A DNA stretch of 64,000 nt from Gallionella sp. (GTDB taxonomy: Bacteria; Pseudomonadota; Gammaproteobacteria; Burkholderiales; Gallionellaceae): assembly GCA_025350405.1 (NCBI GenBank), contig JANXXX010000021.1:1-64000 (forward strand), given 5' to 3'. Below the pieces are notes generated by a model. The model was not told the DNA's origin, ran no database searches, and saw only the letters and a program-made list of their open reading frames with translations. This document shows positions 10,331 to 20,535 of this stretch, in pieces. How positions within the stretch are numbered: the stretch's first letter is position 1; each line of letters opens with the position of its first letter. Both the position numbers and the translations under genes were made by a program.

Positions 10331-11689
10331 ATGAGACAAGAACAAATCGAACCATCCATAAATTCGATCAGCGGCGGAATCAATTACCCCGGGGTGGCCA
10401 GAGAACCGGACGGAGAATCAGCAAGTGAACCATTCGGCGAACGGCGCCGAACGCTGGGCAATGCAGTCTTTGCGGCGGAAAAGATGCTGGTGACAAGGAT
10501 GCTGCAAACTATCGGCAATCCGCCGGTGCAGATTGTATTGTGGAACCGGCAAGTCATATCGAATCACAATGGGAAAGCGGTGGCGAGGGTGCTTATCCGC
10601 GACCATGGGGCACTATTGAAACTGGTCAGCGATCCCGAGCTTTATTTCGGCGAGTTGTACTCGGCCCAGCGCATAGAAGTGCAGGGAAACCTGCTGGAAT
10701 TTCTCGAAACGGCATATCGGGTCTGGCCGCAACACCGCCAGGGCAATTCCGGGAAAAAGTTGTCGGCTCCGTTCTACGACGCACAGCGCAACACCCTCAG
10801 CGGAGCGCGCCGCAACGTCCAGCACCACTACGATATCGGCAACGATTTTTACAAGCTCTGGCTCGATGAACGCATGCTGTACACCTGCGCGTATTTCCCC
10901 AGCTCAAACGCAAGCCTCGAAGATGCGCAGCTTGCCAAGCTGGATCACATATGCCGCAAATTGTACCTGCGACCGGGCGAGAAAGTGGTGGAGGCTGGCT
11001 GCGGTTGGGGAGCCTTGGCGTTGCACATGGCCAAACACTATGGCGCGAAAGTGACGGCCTACAATTTATCCAGTGAACAGATCGCCTACGCCCGGCAACG
11101 CGCTCGCGCAGAAGGGCTGGACGGGCAGGTCGAGTTCATCGAGGATGATTACCGCAATGTGCGCGGCGAGTTCGACGCCTTTGTCTCGGTCGGGATGCTT
11201 GAACATGTTGGAACGGATCATTATCAGGAATTGGGCGCAGTCATTGACCGCAGCCTCAAGGATAGCGGGCGCGGCTTGATCCATAGCATAGGCCTGAATT
11301 ACCCCCGGCCGATGGACGCATGGACCGAGCGCCACATTTTTCCCGGTGCCAGCCCACCGAGCCTGGCGCAAATGATGCAGATCTTCGAGCCTTTTGATTT
11401 CTCAGTCCTGGATGTGGAAAATTTGCGGCTGCACTATGCGAAGACGCTGGAGCACTGGTTGCAGCGCTATGAAAACAATGTCGATCGCGTGACGGAAATG
11501 TTCGATCTGGAATTTGCGCGGGCATGGCGCTTGTACCTCTCCGGATCTCTCACCGCCTTCAAGATGGGGGGTATGCAATTGTTCCAGGTGAGCTTCGCAC
11601 GCCCTGGCCATAACCAGATTCCATGGACACGGCAGTATCTGTATGAACCGCAGCACAACCCATTGGGAGAATATGATGGAAACTTGTGA
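10331..11689 (+). CDS. Cyclopropane-fatty-acyl-phospholipid synthase family methyltransferase
   Basis: NVQHHYDIGNDFYKLWLDERMLYTCAYF, VVEAGCGWGALALHMAKHYGAKVTAYNLS; start MRQEQ preceded by GAGGAG; ORF extends to 10265. Confidence 0.93.
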   Translation: MRQEQIEPSINSISGGINYPGVAREPDGESASEPFGERRRTLGNAVFAAEKMLVTRMLQTIGNPPVQIVLWNRQVISNHNGKAVARVLIRDHGALLKLVSDPELYFGELYSAQRIEVQGNLLEFLETAYRVWPQHRQGNSGKKLSAPFYDAQRNTLSGARRNVQHHYDIGNDFYKLWLDERMLYTCAYFPSSNASLEDAQLAKLDHICRKLYLRPGEKVVEAGCGWGALALHMAKHYGAKVTAYNLSSEQIAYARQRARAEGLDGQVEFIEDDYRNVRGEFDAFVSVGMLEHVGTDHYQELGAVIDRSLKDSGRGLIHSIGLNYPRPMDAWTERHIFPGASPPSLAQMMQIFEPFDFSVLDVENLRLHYAKTLEHWLQRYENNVDRVTEMFDLEFARAWRLYLSGSLTAFKMGGMQLFQVSFARPGHNQIPWTRQYLYEPQHNPLGEYDGNL

Positions 11690-12791
11690 TGTACTCATTG
11701 TCGGAGGAGGCCCCGCAGGATCGAGTTGTGCGTGGCAGCTACGCCGGCACGGCTTAAATGTGATGGTGATGGACAAGGAACCGTTCCCGCGCGACAAGGT
11801 CTGCGCCGGCTGGATCACGCCAGCGGTGGTGCAGGAACTGCAACTGGACACCGAGGCCTATGCCAAACAGCATGTGCTGCAGCGGATCACGGCCTTCCGT
11901 ACCGGCTTGATCGATGGCAACGAACTGGAAACCCATTACCCTTCTACCGTTAGCTTCGGCATACGCCGCTGCGAGTTCGACGACTATCTGCTGCAGCGCT
12001 CGGATGCGCATTTGCGACTGTGTCAGCCGCTGAAATCTTTGCAACGTGACGGCAAGCAATGGGTCGTCAATGACGCGATCTCGACTCCGATGATCGTCGG
12101 TGCTGGGGGGCATTTCTGCCCGGTGGCGCGTTTCATGGGAGCGAAACTCGGCGCGAACGAGCCGGCCGTTGCCGCCAAAGAAATCGAATTCGAGATGAGT
12201 CCGGCGCAACGCGAAGATTGTCAGGTGCGGGGGGATACACCCGAACTTTATTTTTGTCGGGATATGAAGGGCTACGGCTGGTGTTTCCGCAAAGGCAATC
12301 ATCTGAATATCGGGCTGGGCAGGGAGGACAACCATCTGCTTTCGGAACATCTCGGCTATTTTTGCGACTTCCTCAAGCAGCGCGGCAGAATCCCGCAGGA
12401 CATCCCTGACCATTTCCACGGACATGCCTACCTGCTCTATGGACATGCGGTGCGCAAACAGATCGACGACGGCATGCTGCTGGTCGGCGATGCGGCCGGG
12501 CTGGCCTATCCGCAAAGCGGCGAAGGGATACGCCCGGCAGTGGAGTCCGGCCTGATGGCTGCCGCCACCATCGTGGCTGCCAGGAAAGACTACCGCTGCG
12601 AGCAGTTGCTGCCTTATGCCAGTCGTCTGACGGAACGCTTTGGCGATGCGGCAGCAACAGGCAGCGCCGAATCGTCATTCCTGCGGAGTTTTATTGCCGG
12701 GAAATTACTGGACAACAAATGGTTTACCCGCCACGTGGTGCTGGATCGCTGGTTCCTCCACTCCACCCAGCCAGTCTTACAGGCCGCTTGA
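11673..12791 (+). CDS. FAD-dependent oxidoreductase, geranylgeranyl reductase family
   Basis: DVLIVGGGPAGSSCAWQLRRHG, FPRDKVCAGWITP, GYGWCFRKGNHLNIGLG, LLVGDAAGLAYPQSGEGIRPAVESG. Confidence 0.88.
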   Translation: MMETCDVLIVGGGPAGSSCAWQLRRHGLNVMVMDKEPFPRDKVCAGWITPAVVQELQLDTEAYAKQHVLQRITAFRTGLIDGNELETHYPSTVSFGIRRCEFDDYLLQRSDAHLRLCQPLKSLQRDGKQWVVNDAISTPMIVGAGGHFCPVARFMGAKLGANEPAVAAKEIEFEMSPAQREDCQVRGDTPELYFCRDMKGYGWCFRKGNHLNIGLGREDNHLLSEHLGYFCDFLKQRGRIPQDIPDHFHGHAYLLYGHAVRKQIDDGMLLVGDAAGLAYPQSGEGIRPAVESGLMAAATIVAARKDYRCEQLLPYASRLTERFGDAAATGSAESSFLRSFIAGKLLDNKWFTRHVVLDRWFLHSTQPVLQAA

Positions 12792-12809
12792 CGCAACGAG
12801 GAGAATTTC

Positions 12810-13121
12810 ATGACCGTAGCAAAGCAGCTGACTTTTGCATTGTGCCTGTTCTGGAGCATGCATAACTCGGCGCACGCCCAAACGAAGCATAGCGAATCAC
12901 GCGGCAAGCTGCTTTACGAAACACACTGCAACGCATGCCACACCGCGCAAATTCATTGGCGCAAACAGAAGCTTGCGACAGACTGGAACAGCCTTAAAGC
13001 CCAGGTGCGCCGCTGGCAAGCCAATGCCGGGCTGCTGTGGAGCGAACAGGAAATCATGGACGTTACATATTATTTGAACAAAGCCCATTACAGTTTTCTG
13101 GACATTGAACAGGAGGGGTAG
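12810..13121 (+). CDS. Small periplasmic c-type cytochrome
   Basis: Signal peptide (…NSAHAQ) and a single CNACH haem-binding motif; 103 aa. Confidence 0.85.
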   Translation: MTVAKQLTFALCLFWSMHNSAHAQTKHSESRGKLLYETHCNACHTAQIHWRKQKLATDWNSLKAQVRRWQANAGLLWSEQEIMDVTYYLNKAHYSFLDIEQEG

Positions 13122-13228
13122 CCGCAGGGTAAAAAGCTGAATCAGGTTTTCCGCCAATAGTAATGGCTGACTTGGCAGATGTGGCCAATTGAAACAGGCA
13201 GCATGTAACCAACAATAAGGAGTTCATC

Positions 13229-13678
13229 ATGCCTATCAGTGAAATTTGTAATCGCGAAGTCGTTATCGTGCAGCGCAGCGACACCATTTTCGAGACGGCC
13301 CGGTTGATGCGCGAGCATCACGTTGGCGATGTGGTGGTTGTCGAAGACCGGGACGGGGTACGGATTCCGGTTGGCATCGTCACCGACCGCGATCTTGTGG
13401 TGGAAATCATGGCCCCGGCACTTGATCAGACGATCTTCACCGTGGGTGACATCATGGTGCCCGATCTTGCTACGGTCAAGGAACAGGCCGGCGTGTCCGA
13501 AACGATAGCGTATATGCGCACCAAGGGGGTGCGACGCGTGCCGGTGGTGAATGCGCACGGCGGGCTGGTTGGCATTCTTACCCTGGATGACCTGCTGGAA
13601 CTTCTCGCGGAAGAATTGCTGGCGCTTGCCAAACTGGTGAAGCACGAGCAGAAAAAGGAAATGATGAATCGTCGCTAG
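13229..13678 (+). CDS. CBS-domain pair protein
   Basis: Two CBS repeats (…VGIVTDRDLVVEIM…; …RRVPVVNAHGGLVGILTLDDLLELL). Confidence 0.92.
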   Translation: MPISEICNREVVIVQRSDTIFETARLMREHHVGDVVVVEDRDGVRIPVGIVTDRDLVVEIMAPALDQTIFTVGDIMVPDLATVKEQAGVSETIAYMRTKGVRRVPVVNAHGGLVGILTLDDLLELLAEELLALAKLVKHEQKKEMMNRR

Positions 13679-13703
13679 TGCAATTATATAGGAGGAGAAA
13701 ATC

Positions 13704-14213
13704 ATGCATACCCCATTACAGATCACTATTCGTGGCATCGAACATTCAGATGTGCTGGAAACGCACATCCGCCACAAGGTGAACAAGCTTGCTGACTTCA
13801 TCGATCACATCACGACCTGTCGTGTCGTGGTTGAGGTGCCGAACAAGCATCATCTTCAGGGCAGACAGTTCAATGTGCGCCTAGACATCGGCATGCCAGG
13901 CATGCGAGATCGTGGTTAATGGTGACCATACTGAAGATGTATATGTGGCTTTGCAAGATGCGTTCGATTCAGCCAAGTTGGCGAAATCATGGTGCCAGAA
14001 CTGGTCGAAGTGAAAGAACACACCGGCATGTTCGAAGCAATCCAGTATATGCGCGCGATCGGAGTGCGATGCTTGCCGGTGGTGGATCAGAGCGAAGGGC
14101 TGGTTGGCATTCTTACCCTGGATGATCTGCTGGAACTTCTCGCGGAAGAATTGCTGTCGCTCTCAAAGCTGGTGAAGCACGAGCAGAAAAAAGAAATGGT
14201 GAGCCGCCGTTAA
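13704..14213 (+). pseudogene. Chimeric remnant: HPF/RaiA N-terminal part fused to the C-terminal half of a CBS protein, frameshifted
   Basis: 13704-~13978 aligns to the intact HPF at 14255; one extra nt (ggcaTgcgag vs ggcagcgag) shifts frame; from ~13980 the sequence matches the CBS gene (GEIMVPELVEVKEHTG…EQKKEMVSRR). Confidence 0.8.
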
Positions 14214-14254
14214 CAGAAACTCTCATAGCGCAGTTTTTATATCAGGAGAAAATC

Positions 14255-14641
14255 ATGCATATCCCTTTACAGATCACCATCCGTGGCATGGAACATTCAG
14301 ATGCTCTGGAAACACATATCCGCGACAAGGCGGAAAAACTCGAGGAATTCTTCGATCGCATCATGTCCTGCCGGGTAGTAGTCGAGGTGCCGCACAAGCA
14401 TCATCATCAGGGCCAACAGTTCAATGTGCGCCTCGATATCGGCGTGCCGGGCAGCGAGATCGTGGTTAACCGCGACCATGCCGAAGATGTTTATGTGGCT
14501 TTGCGCGATGCCTTCGATGCCGCTACACGTAAAATTGAAGATTACTCCCGAAAAATTCGCGGTGACGTCAAGACCCACCAGCAAAGGCGCGTGAACGATA
14601 ACTATCTGGGCCTGGATAACCAAATCGTCGATGATCGCTAG
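14255..14641 (+). CDS. Ribosome hibernation factor HPF/RaiA family
   Basis: MHIPLQITIRGMEHSDALETHIRDKAEKLEEFFDRIMSCRVVVEVPHKHHHQGQQFNVRLDIGVPGSEIVVNR…DVYVALRDAFDAATRKIEDY. Confidence 0.92.
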   Translation: MHIPLQITIRGMEHSDALETHIRDKAEKLEEFFDRIMSCRVVVEVPHKHHHQGQQFNVRLDIGVPGSEIVVNRDHAEDVYVALRDAFDAATRKIEDYSRKIRGDVKTHQQRRVNDNYLGLDNQIVDDR

Positions 14642-14710
14642 AGCGGCCAGGCAATAAGGGCGCGATGGGGTGATTCCCGTCACATTGATTTCAACCATGA
14701 AACAAGGAGC

Positions 14711-15220
14711 ATGATCATGTTGGATTCCTTGAAGCAGGCAGGAAAAAATATCGGGCGCGAGCTTGGCCGCACCTGGGAGAACTTGTCGGAAGGCTGGCGC
14801 GAATTGCTCAACCGCAGCAGTGATGCGCTGACTCATTTTTCACGCAACAAGAACGAGGTGCCGATCGAGAGCGGTGCGCTCGCCACTTTTCCACGCTGGA
14901 GCTTGTTGGCGGGAGAAGTCGAAGAAACGGACAAGGAAATCGTGGTGCGGGTGGAGACACCCGGCATGGAGAAAAAGGATTGCCGCATCACGATCGAGGG
15001 CAACATACTCTATGTGAGCGGTGAAAAACATTTCGAGCGTGAAAGCCACGACAGCACCTACCATGTCATGGAGCGTGCCTACGGGTCATTTCAGCGCACC
15101 ATCCCGTTGCCTGGTAACGTCGATGCGGACAACGCGGAGGCGAGTTACAAAAATGGCGTACTGAGCATACGCTTGCCCAAAGTGGATGGCGAAAACCGCA
15201 GAGCTGTTCAGGTGCACTGA
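14711..15220 (+). CDS. Hsp20-family small heat-shock protein (second copy)
   Basis: ACD motif (VVRVETPGMEKKDCRITIEGNILYVSGEKHFE…YKNGVLSIRLPK). Confidence 0.92.
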   Translation: MIMLDSLKQAGKNIGRELGRTWENLSEGWRELLNRSSDALTHFSRNKNEVPIESGALATFPRWSLLAGEVEETDKEIVVRVETPGMEKKDCRITIEGNILYVSGEKHFERESHDSTYHVMERAYGSFQRTIPLPGNVDADNAEASYKNGVLSIRLPKVDGENRRAVQVH

Positions 15221-15247
15221 TTGCCCGGCGAGCAGGAGAAGATTGCA

Positions 15248-15724
15248 ATGCCACTGACCATCACGGCGCCAACATTCACGCATGATCGCATGATTCCTGC
15301 GCGCCATACTTGCGATGGTGTGAACATCTCGCCACCGCTTGAGTGGACTGGGGTGCCGGCCGGCACGAAAAGCCTGGCCCTGATCATCGATGATCCTGAT
15401 GCGCCGGATCCGGCTGCTCCGAAAACGACTTGGGTGCACTGGGTGCTATATAACATCCCGCCCAATGCAGAAGGCTTGACAGAGGGGATCGCTGAAAAAA
15501 AGCTGCCGGACGGAACCCTGCAAGGGATCAACGACTGGCACCGCACCGGCTATGGCGGGCCGTGTCCGCCGATAGGCAGGCATCGCTATTTTTTTAAACT
15601 TTATGCGCTTGATATTGCGTTGGCAGACCTGAAACACCCCGCCAGGACGGCGCTGGAAAAGGCGATGCGCGGCCATGTCATCGGCCAGGCCGAGTTGATC
15701 GGCTTATATCAGCGCAGGCACTGA
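15248..15724 (+). CDS. YbhB/YbcL-family PEBP-like protein
   Basis: MPLTITAPTFTHDRMIPARHTCDGVNISPPLEWTGVPAGTKSLALIIDDPDAPDP…WVHWVLYNIP…YGGPCPPIGRHRYFFKLYALD. Confidence 0.94.
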   Translation: MPLTITAPTFTHDRMIPARHTCDGVNISPPLEWTGVPAGTKSLALIIDDPDAPDPAAPKTTWVHWVLYNIPPNAEGLTEGIAEKKLPDGTLQGINDWHRTGYGGPCPPIGRHRYFFKLYALDIALADLKHPARTALEKAMRGHVIGQAELIGLYQRRH

Positions 15725-15730
15725 GCAACT

Positions 15731-15895
15731 TTATTTGGCCTTGCGCTTGAGTGCAATGCCGAACAGTTCCAGTACCACACCGGCGGCAAGCAGCAACGCG
15801 CCCTGCCAGATCTCCGGTGCGAGGAACATCAGGATAGCGCCCAGCACCACCATGATCGCTGCAATGGCGCGCCGGGTACGAGGGTTTTTTATCAT
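15731..15895 (-). CDS. 54-aa small membrane protein
   Basis: MIKNPRTRRAIAAIMVVLGAILMFLAPEIWQGALLLAAGVVLELFGIALKRKAK*; two hydrophobic helices; below the ORF-track cutoff. Confidence 0.6.
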   Translation of the reverse strand: MIKNPRTRRAIAAIMVVLGAILMFLAPEIWQGALLLAAGVVLELFGIALKRKAK

Positions 15896-16012
15896 TTTGT
15901 TTCACCGAATTATTAATTCGAAATTTAAGTATAGAGCAAATAAAAAATTTCTGAAGACAAGATTTTCAAAGCACTTGGCCGGGCCACAAATTTAAAAAAG
16001 GAGGCAAATAAA

Positions 16013-17908
16013 ATGGCCATCATCGGTATCGACCTCGGCACTTCCAATTCCGCTGCGGCAGTGCTGCGCGGCGGAAGGCCGGTCATCATCCCCAGCGCCG
16101 AAGGCATCAGCATCGGCGGCAAGGCATTTCCCAGCTATGTCGCGCTGACCGCCGATGGCCAGATGCTGGTCGGTGAACCGGCGCGGCGCCAGGCGGCGTC
16201 AAACCCTGAGGGCACGGCCAGTGCATTCAAGCGCAAGATGGGCAGGCGCGAAAACATCCGCTTGAGAGACAAGGATTATTCGCCGGAACAGCTTTCCGCT
16301 TTCCTGCTGCAAAAGATCAAGCGCGATGCCGAAGCATTCCTCGGCGAGCCGGTGGAAAAAGCCGTCGTGACGGTGCCGGCTTATTTCGACGACAACCAGC
16401 GCGCCGCCACCAAGGATGCTTGCCGCATCGCGGGTCTCGAAGTGATACGTCTGGTCAATGAACCCACCGCTGCTTCGCTGGCCTACGGCCTCGACCGGCT
16501 GGCGCAGGAACTGCGCATTGTCGTGATCGATCTGGGCGGCGGCACGCTGGATGTCACCATCATGGAATTCGGCAAGGGCGTGTTCGAGGTCAAGGCCACC
16601 AGCGGCGACACCCAACTCGGCGGCACCGACATGAACCAGCGCATTTACGAGCACCTCGCCGAGCGCTTCCAGATGTCCACCGGTGTCGATGTGCGCAAAG
16701 ATCCCAAGGCTACCGCGCGGCTGATCGAGGCGGCCGAGAACGCCAAGATCGAGCTGTCTACCAGCGTCACCACCCATCTCAGCCTGCCCTACCTCGCCGC
16801 CGTCAATGGCGAGCCGCGCCATCTCGAACTGGATCTCAACCGCACCGAACTGGAACGCCTGGTGCGTCCTGTGATCGACCGCTGCAAAGGTCCGGTCGAG
16901 CAGGCTTTGCATGATGCAGGCATCACCCCCAAGGATGTGGATCGCGTGGTGTTCGTCGGCGGCCCGACGCGCATGCCGGTGGTGCGCAGCTATTTCGAGG
17001 AGCTGTTCGGACACAAGGCCGAGATGGGCGTCGACCCGATGGAATGCGTCGCCGCCGGTGCCGCGATCCAGGCCGGCGTGCTGGGCGGAGAAGTTAGCGG
17101 CATCGTGCTGGTGGATGTGACCCCATTAACACTCGGGGTCGAAACGCTGGGCGGTATCGCCACGCCGCTGATTGCGCGCAACACGCCGATCCCGGTCAAG
17201 CGCAGCGAATCTTTTACCACTGCCGCCGACATGCAGACCAGCGTCAACATTCATGTATTTCAGGGTGAGCGGCCAATGTCCGGCGATAACACCAGCCTTG
17301 GCGAATTCAACCTGACCGGACTGCCGCCTGCGCCGCGCGGCATCCCCAAGATCGAAGTGACTTTCGACATCGATTCCAACGGCATACTCAGCGTGTCCGC
17401 CAAGGACACCGCCAGCGGCAAGTCGCAGTCGATCAGCATCACCGGTTCCACGCGTCTTTCCGAGGACACCAAGAAGCGTATGGTCGAAGATGCCGCGCGC
17501 TATGCCGATGCCGACAAGAAGCGGCGCGAGGATGCGGAGAAACTCAATGCGGCGGATGCAGGCTGTTACGAAGCCGAGAAGATGCTCGCCAACTTCTCTG
17601 AAAAACTCACCGACGATCTGAAGAAACGCATCGAGTCTGCGTTGCGCGAGACCAAGGAAGCGCTCCTCAAGAAAGATGTCACGCTTGCTACCGAGCGCGC
17701 TGACGCGTTGCGTAAAGTGCTGCAGGAAGCTGGAGCGGTGCTCTATTCGCAATCCGGGCAGGCCCGCAAGGGCGGGCCTTATGCGGAAACGCGCTGGGAG
17801 GGGACGGAGCCACCGCCTAATGTGGGTGCGGCGACGGGCGAGCCACGCCCCAGCGGAGCGGGGCCGCGCGGCAAGGTGGTGGATGCAGAGTACAAGGAAA
17901 ACAAGTAA
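16013..17908 (+). CDS. dnaK: Hsp70 chaperone DnaK (paralog-like)
   Basis: [53 protein letters not shown], complete SBD ([26 protein letters not shown]); 631 aa. Confidence 0.95.
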   Translation: MAIIGIDLGTSNSAAAVLRGGRPVIIPSAEGISIGGKAFPSYVALTADGQMLVGEPARRQAASNPEGTASAFKRKMGRRENIRLRDKDYSPEQLSAFLLQKIKRDAEAFLGEPVEKAVVTVPAYFDDNQRAATKDACRIAGLEVIRLVNEPTAASLAYGLDRLAQELRIVVIDLGGGTLDVTIMEFGKGVFEVKATSGDTQLGGTDMNQRIYEHLAERFQMSTGVDVRKDPKATARLIEAAENAKIELSTSVTTHLSLPYLAAVNGEPRHLELDLNRTELERLVRPVIDRCKGPVEQALHDAGITPKDVDRVVFVGGPTRMPVVRSYFEELFGHKAEMGVDPMECVAAGAAIQAGVLGGEVSGIVLVDVTPLTLGVETLGGIATPLIARNTPIPVKRSESFTTAADMQTSVNIHVFQGERPMSGDNTSLGEFNLTGLPPAPRGIPKIEVTFDIDSNGILSVSAKDTASGKSQSISITGSTRLSEDTKKRMVEDAARYADADKKRREDAEKLNAADAGCYEAEKMLANFSEKLTDDLKKRIESALRETKEALLKKDVTLATERADALRKVLQEAGAVLYSQSGQARKGGPYAETRWEGTEPPPNVGAATGEPRPSGAGPRGKVVDAEYKENK

Positions 17909-17925
17909 TCCCAAAAAATCATTTA

Positions 17926-18032
17926 TCCGCAGATTACACAGATTACGCAAGATTAATAAACCAGCAATCAATCCCATGAAATCTATTCATCACACTGCCT
18001 GTAAATCTGCGTGAATCTGTGTAATCTGCGGA
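17926..18032. repeat. Inverted repeat TCCGCAGATTACACAGATT-ACGCA … TGCGTGAATCTGTGTAATCTGCGGA
   Basis: ~25 bp nearly perfect arms read directly downstream of dnaK. Confidence 0.8.
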
Positions 18033-18065
18033 CAGTTGGTGTTTTATTAAGCGACTTCAGAAAAA

Positions 18066-20489
18066 ATGACTATCCCTACACCACTGCAAGCGCAACATCT
18101 CCACCATCCCTGCGAGCCCGCGCAATTCGGATTCCAGACCACGGCAGAACTGCAGGATCTGACCGAGATCATCGGGCAGATGCGTGCGATGGACGCGGTG
18201 CGCTTCGGCGCCGGCATCCATCATGACGGCTACAATCTTTTTGTGCTCGGCCCTGCCGGCATAGGCAAACGCAGCATGGTGCGGCAGTTCCTCGAAAAAA
18301 AGGCCAGGGATGAACACGAGCCGTCCGACTGGTGCTATCTCAACAACTTCGCCGAGCCACACAAACCACAGGCGCTCAAGCTGCCATGCGGCAAGGGGGC
18401 GGAACTGCATGTGCACATGGAGAAGCTGGTGGATTATTTGCGCAGCGCGATTCCGCTGCTGTTCGAGAGCGATGAATATCGCGCCAAGGCGAATGCGATC
18501 CAGGAGGAGTTCAGCAAGCGGCAGGAGCAGGTGTTCAAGGAGCTGGCCGAGGATGCCGGCAAGCAGGACATCGTGCTGCTGCGCACACAGGAAGGATTCG
18601 CGTTCGCGCCGACTCGCAACCATGAGGTGATTCCTCCGGAAGAATACGAAAAGCTGCCAGAAGCAGATAGAAACAAGTACGAAACCGCGATAGCCGAATT
18701 GCAAAAGCGCCTGGAAAAGATCCTCAGCCACGTGCCGCAGTGGCAGAGAGAGCGCAATGAAAAGGTCAAGCAACTCAATCGTGAAACCATGCTGGCTACC
18801 GTCGAGCACATGATCAACGAATTGCGCGCCAGCTACGCTGAACTGCCCGAGGTGCTGAAATACCTCGACATCGTGCAGCAGGATATGGGTGAGCATGCTG
18901 AGGATTTTCGCAAGCAGAAGGAATCCATCACCCTGTCGGGCATGACGATCGTCACCCACGAGACGTTTCAGCGCTATCAGGTGAACGTGCTGGTGACGAA
19001 TGGGACAAAATCCGGTGCGCCACTGGTCAGCGAAGACAACCCGACCTACAGCAACCTGGTCGGACGGGTCGAGCATATCGCCCAGCTCGGCGCGCTGGTC
19101 ACGGATTTCACTCTGATCAAACCGGGTGCGCTGCACCATGCGAACGGCGGCTACCTGCTGCTGGACATCCGCAAGGTGCTGATGCAGCCCTTTGCCTGGG
19201 AAGGCCTGAAACGGGCGCTGCAAGCGCGCGAGATCCGCATCGAATCATTGGGGCAGATGTACAGCCTGATCAGCACCGTGTCGCTGGAGCCGGAGCCGAT
19301 CCCGCTGGATGCAAAAATTGTATTGTTCGGCGATCGCCTGTTGTATTACCTGCTGCAGGAATACGATCCTGAATTCGGCGAGCTGTTCAAGGTGGCGGCG
19401 GATTTCGAGGAGCAGATCGAGCGCAATGCCGGCACCCATCTGCTCTACGCACGGCTGGTTGCGACGCTGACCCGCAAGGAAGCGCTGTTGCCGTTCGACC
19501 GCAACGCGGTGGCCAGGGTGATCGAACACAGCGCGCGCCTGGTCGGTGATGCAGAAAGACTGTCCACTCATATGCACAGCGTCGCCGATCTGCTGCGCGA
19601 ATCCGATTACTGGGCACGCGAGGCGAGCCATGCTGCGGTGGATACCGCCGATGTGCAGCGGGCGATCGATGCACAGATCCGGCGGCAGGACAGGTTGAGA
19701 GACAGGCTGTATGAAGCAATCCTGCGCGATACGTTGATGATAGATACTCAGGGAACGGTGACAGGACAGGTCAACGGACTCTCGGTGATCGATCTGGGCA
19801 ATTTTGCTTTTGCCCAGCCGACCCGGATCACTGCCACCACAAGGTTGGGCGAAGGCGAACTGGTCAACATCGAGCGTGAGGTGAAATTGTCCGGCGCGAT
19901 CCACTCCAAGGGCGTGCTGATCCTTTCCTCTTTTCTTGCCGCGCGTTATGCGCGCAACCAGCCGCTGGCGCTTTCCGCCAGCCTGGTGTTCGAACAGTCC
20001 TATGGGTTGGTCGAAGGCGACAGCGCATCGCTGGCTGAGTTGTGCGCGCTGCTTTCCAATCTGGCGAATGCGCCGGTCAAGCAGTCGCTGGCGATCACCG
20101 GGTCGGTGAATCAGTTAGGCCAGGCGCAGGCGATCGGTGCGGTCAACGAAAAGATCGAAGGCTTCTTCGACATCTGCACAGCGCGCGGCTTGAACGGCGA
20201 GCAGGGCGTGCTGATCCCCGCTGCCAACATCAAACATTTGATGTTGCGCCACGATGTGGTGGCGGCAGCCAAAGCTGGAAGATTCAATATCTACGCCGTG
20301 GAAAATGTCGACCAGGCCATCGCGATCCTGACTGGTTTGCCGGCCGGTGAAGCCGATGCCAATGGTGTTTATTCCGAGGGCAGCGTCAATCGCGGCGTAG
20401 CAGAGCGCTTGGCCGAGTTAACCAAGATCAGGCAGTCGTTTGCAAAGCAGCCCGGTGGGAAATCGAGCGAGAAGAAAAAATCAGATTGA
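18066..20489 (+). CDS. Lon-like ATP-dependent protease (AAA + Lon_C, LonB-type)
   Basis: Walker A GPAGIGKR; Lon-type catalytic region with Ser in VEGDSASLAELCALLS and Lys in IGAVNEKIEGFFDIC. Confidence 0.88.
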   Translation: MTIPTPLQAQHLHHPCEPAQFGFQTTAELQDLTEIIGQMRAMDAVRFGAGIHHDGYNLFVLGPAGIGKRSMVRQFLEKKARDEHEPSDWCYLNNFAEPHKPQALKLPCGKGAELHVHMEKLVDYLRSAIPLLFESDEYRAKANAIQEEFSKRQEQVFKELAEDAGKQDIVLLRTQEGFAFAPTRNHEVIPPEEYEKLPEADRNKYETAIAELQKRLEKILSHVPQWQRERNEKVKQLNRETMLATVEHMINELRASYAELPEVLKYLDIVQQDMGEHAEDFRKQKESITLSGMTIVTHETFQRYQVNVLVTNGTKSGAPLVSEDNPTYSNLVGRVEHIAQLGALVTDFTLIKPGALHHANGGYLLLDIRKVLMQPFAWEGLKRALQAREIRIESLGQMYSLISTVSLEPEPIPLDAKIVLFGDRLLYYLLQEYDPEFGELFKVAADFEEQIERNAGTHLLYARLVATLTRKEALLPFDRNAVARVIEHSARLVGDAERLSTHMHSVADLLRESDYWAREASHAAVDTADVQRAIDAQIRRQDRLRDRLYEAILRDTLMIDTQGTVTGQVNGLSVIDLGNFAFAQPTRITATTRLGEGELVNIEREVKLSGAIHSKGVLILSSFLAARYARNQPLALSASLVFEQSYGLVEGDSASLAELCALLSNLANAPVKQSLAITGSVNQLGQAQAIGAVNEKIEGFFDICTARGLNGEQGVLIPAANIKHLMLRHDVVAAAKAGRFNIYAVENVDQAIAILTGLPAGEADANGVYSEGSVNRGVAERLAELTKIRQSFAKQPGGKSSEKKKSD

Positions 20490-20535
20490 TTTTTTCTACT
20501 TCATTCTTGCTGAGTTATGAATTAGAGGTGAGCCA

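Noticed and set aside
18057-19223. 388-aa antisense ORF over the Lon-like gene
   Set aside because: Shadow of a clear AAA/Lon coding frame
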